64,000 nt of DNA from positions 3,545,001-3,609,000 of the forward strand of contig CP031740.1 of the NCBI GenBank assembly GCA_022701275.1, given 5' to 3'. The stretch comes from Microcoleus vaginatus PCC 9802 (GTDB taxonomy: Bacteria > Cyanobacteriota > Cyanobacteriia > Cyanobacteriales > Microcoleaceae). A program made the translations under genes and the position numbers. Each line of letters starts with the position of its first letter. Positions within the stretch are counted from its first letter, which is position 1. Below are positions 63,351 to 64,000 of this stretch, piece after piece. The notes under the pieces were generated by a model. It had not been told where the DNA came from and ran no database searches. It saw only the letters and a list, made by a program, of their open reading frames with translations.

Positions 63351-64000
63351 GTGGATTTGACGAACCGAATTTCGGGATATCATCTGGTTGAGCAACTATA
63401 CTGCGGTTCGAGAACCCTAGTTTATCGAGCTATCCGAGAGATCGATCGGCTTCCGGTTGTCATTAAACTATTAAATCGAGACTATCCCAGCTTCAGCGAA
63501 CTGCTGCAATTCCGCAACCAGTATACTATCGCCAAAAACCTACGTCTGCCTGGAGTCGTTGAACCCTACAATTTGGAATCCTATCGCCACAGCTATGCCC
63601 TAGTAATGGAGGATTTTGGCGGTATTTCTCTGCGAGACTACGCCCAAGAAGCCTCGCTGAATCTAACAGAAATCTTGGCAATTGCCCTTCAAATAACTGA
63701 CATTCTCCAGGGACTTTATCGGCATCGAGTCATCCACAAAGATATTAAGCCAGCTAACGTCCTAATACATCCCGACACTAAACAAATTAAACTCATAGAC
63801 TTTAGCATCGCCTCCCTACTGCCGAGAGAAACTCAAGAAATTCAAAATCCCAACGTTTTAGAAGGAACCCTCGCCTATATTTCTCCCGAACAAACTGGAC
63901 GAATGAACCGAGGCATCGACTACCGCACCGACTTTTATTCTCTGGGAGTAACCTTTTACGAACTGCTGACAGGAAAACTGCCATTTGAATGTGACGACCC
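63351..64000 (+). CDS. Third multi-kinase of the array, 5' fragment at window edge
   Basis: Open from GTG at 63351 (GAGGAG upstream) to the edge: 216 codons. The protein is nearly identical to the start of the 57826 protein, with a divergent patch around residues 112-145 (for example ITDILQGLYRHRVIHKD against VTDILDGLYRNRVIHKD). Kinase motifs present: catalytic loop HKDIKPANVLI and DFSIASLL; reaches the LPFECDD part of the kinase domain. Whether the rest also matches is outside the window. Confidence 0.92.
   Translation, partial: MDLTNRISGYHLVEQLYCGSRTLVYRAIREIDRLPVVIKLLNRDYPSFSELLQFRNQYTIAKNLRLPGVVEPYNLESYRHSYALVMEDFGGISLRDYAQEASLNLTEILAIALQITDILQGLYRHRVIHKDIKPANVLIHPDTKQIKLIDFSIASLLPRETQEIQNPNVLEGTLAYISPEQTGRMNRGIDYRTDFYSLGVTFYELLTGKLPFECDD

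Larger units (their letters stand above)
57491..64000 (+). repeat. 5,525-bp tandem duplication, second copy cut by the window edge
   Basis: The 3' end of the receiver-kinase gene, its spacer, and the 5' end of the multi-kinase (57491-58475) recur at 63016-64000. Stop-to-stop (57652, 63177) and start-to-start (57826, 63351) offsets are both exactly 5,525. Spacer differences are only a few single bases. Confidence 0.93.

Noticed and set aside
1..64000. tRNA, rRNA or known riboswitch genes
   Set aside because: No tRNA cloverleaf-like segments, rRNA stretches or riboswitch cores were recognised by eye; a covariance-model scan (tRNAscan-SE, Infernal/Rfam) would be needed to be certain.

Overview
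The window looks like chromosomal DNA of a filamentous, non-heterocystous cyanobacterium of the Oscillatoria/Microcoleus type. This rests on many copies of the cyanobacterial HIP1 palindrome GCGATCGC inside and between genes, on lineage-typical genes (a PcxA/CemA-like proton-extrusion protein, an icfG-type regulatory cluster, a GuaB3-type protein, very long fused Ser/Thr-His kinases), and on many short intergenic repeats. No rRNA, tRNA or CRISPR array was recognised. The taxon is inferred; no species is claimed.

Layout. 1-2570 is the 5' part of a giant RTX/cadherin-like adhesin (minus strand, running off the left edge). 2952-8967 holds an SF1-helicase-like ATPase, pcxA, rodA and a VOC-fold protein. 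9029-12341 is a divergent pair of units: a STAND NTPase (HTH, NB-ARC, TPR) on one side and three tandem 60-68 residue NfeD-like OB-fold peptides on the other. 12665-16617 is a minus-strand set of cupin/ABM, carboxymuconolactone-decarboxylase-like and exported ABM genes. 16750-25549 is an icfG-type cluster: anti-sigma-type kinase, SpoIIE phosphatase, two STAS antagonists, glycogen debranching enzyme, AGE-like sugar epimerase, DJ-1/PfpI protein and an unknown. These form a partner-switching circuit wired to carbon-storage genes.

25550-26637 is a 1.1 kb non-coding stretch with iterated AGTCGGAAAAGTCGG repeats and a strong hairpin. It is followed by an HTH-REC-PAS protein whose N-terminus matches that of the STAND NTPase. 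28192-35052 encodes a 2286-residue hybrid multi-kinase. 35396-46653 is mostly housekeeping: polysaccharide deacetylase, LpxB-related protein, a solo TnpB insertion element, GuaB3-like protein, thioredoxin, LOG protein, SafE/ferric-reductase fusion, a FixH/YtkA-like protein and cytochrome bd oxidase (cydAB).

47141 to the right edge is a signalling island on the plus strand: a 1952-residue multi-kinase, a PhnD-like lipoprotein translationally overlapping a hybrid histidine kinase, a receiver-kinase fusion, a 1783-residue multi-kinase and the start of another near-identical copy. The last two units repeat with a period of exactly 5,525 bp, so the island is expanding by tandem duplication and shows mosaic similarity that suggests gene conversion.

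The least ordinary things are: the HTH-STAND plus NfeD-peptide divergon, and a 14-bp-class DNA box shared between the upstream regions of the two HTH-bearing genes; the nested palindromic element at 27874-28174; a 56-bp perfect palindrome after cydB; and the kinase tandem array.
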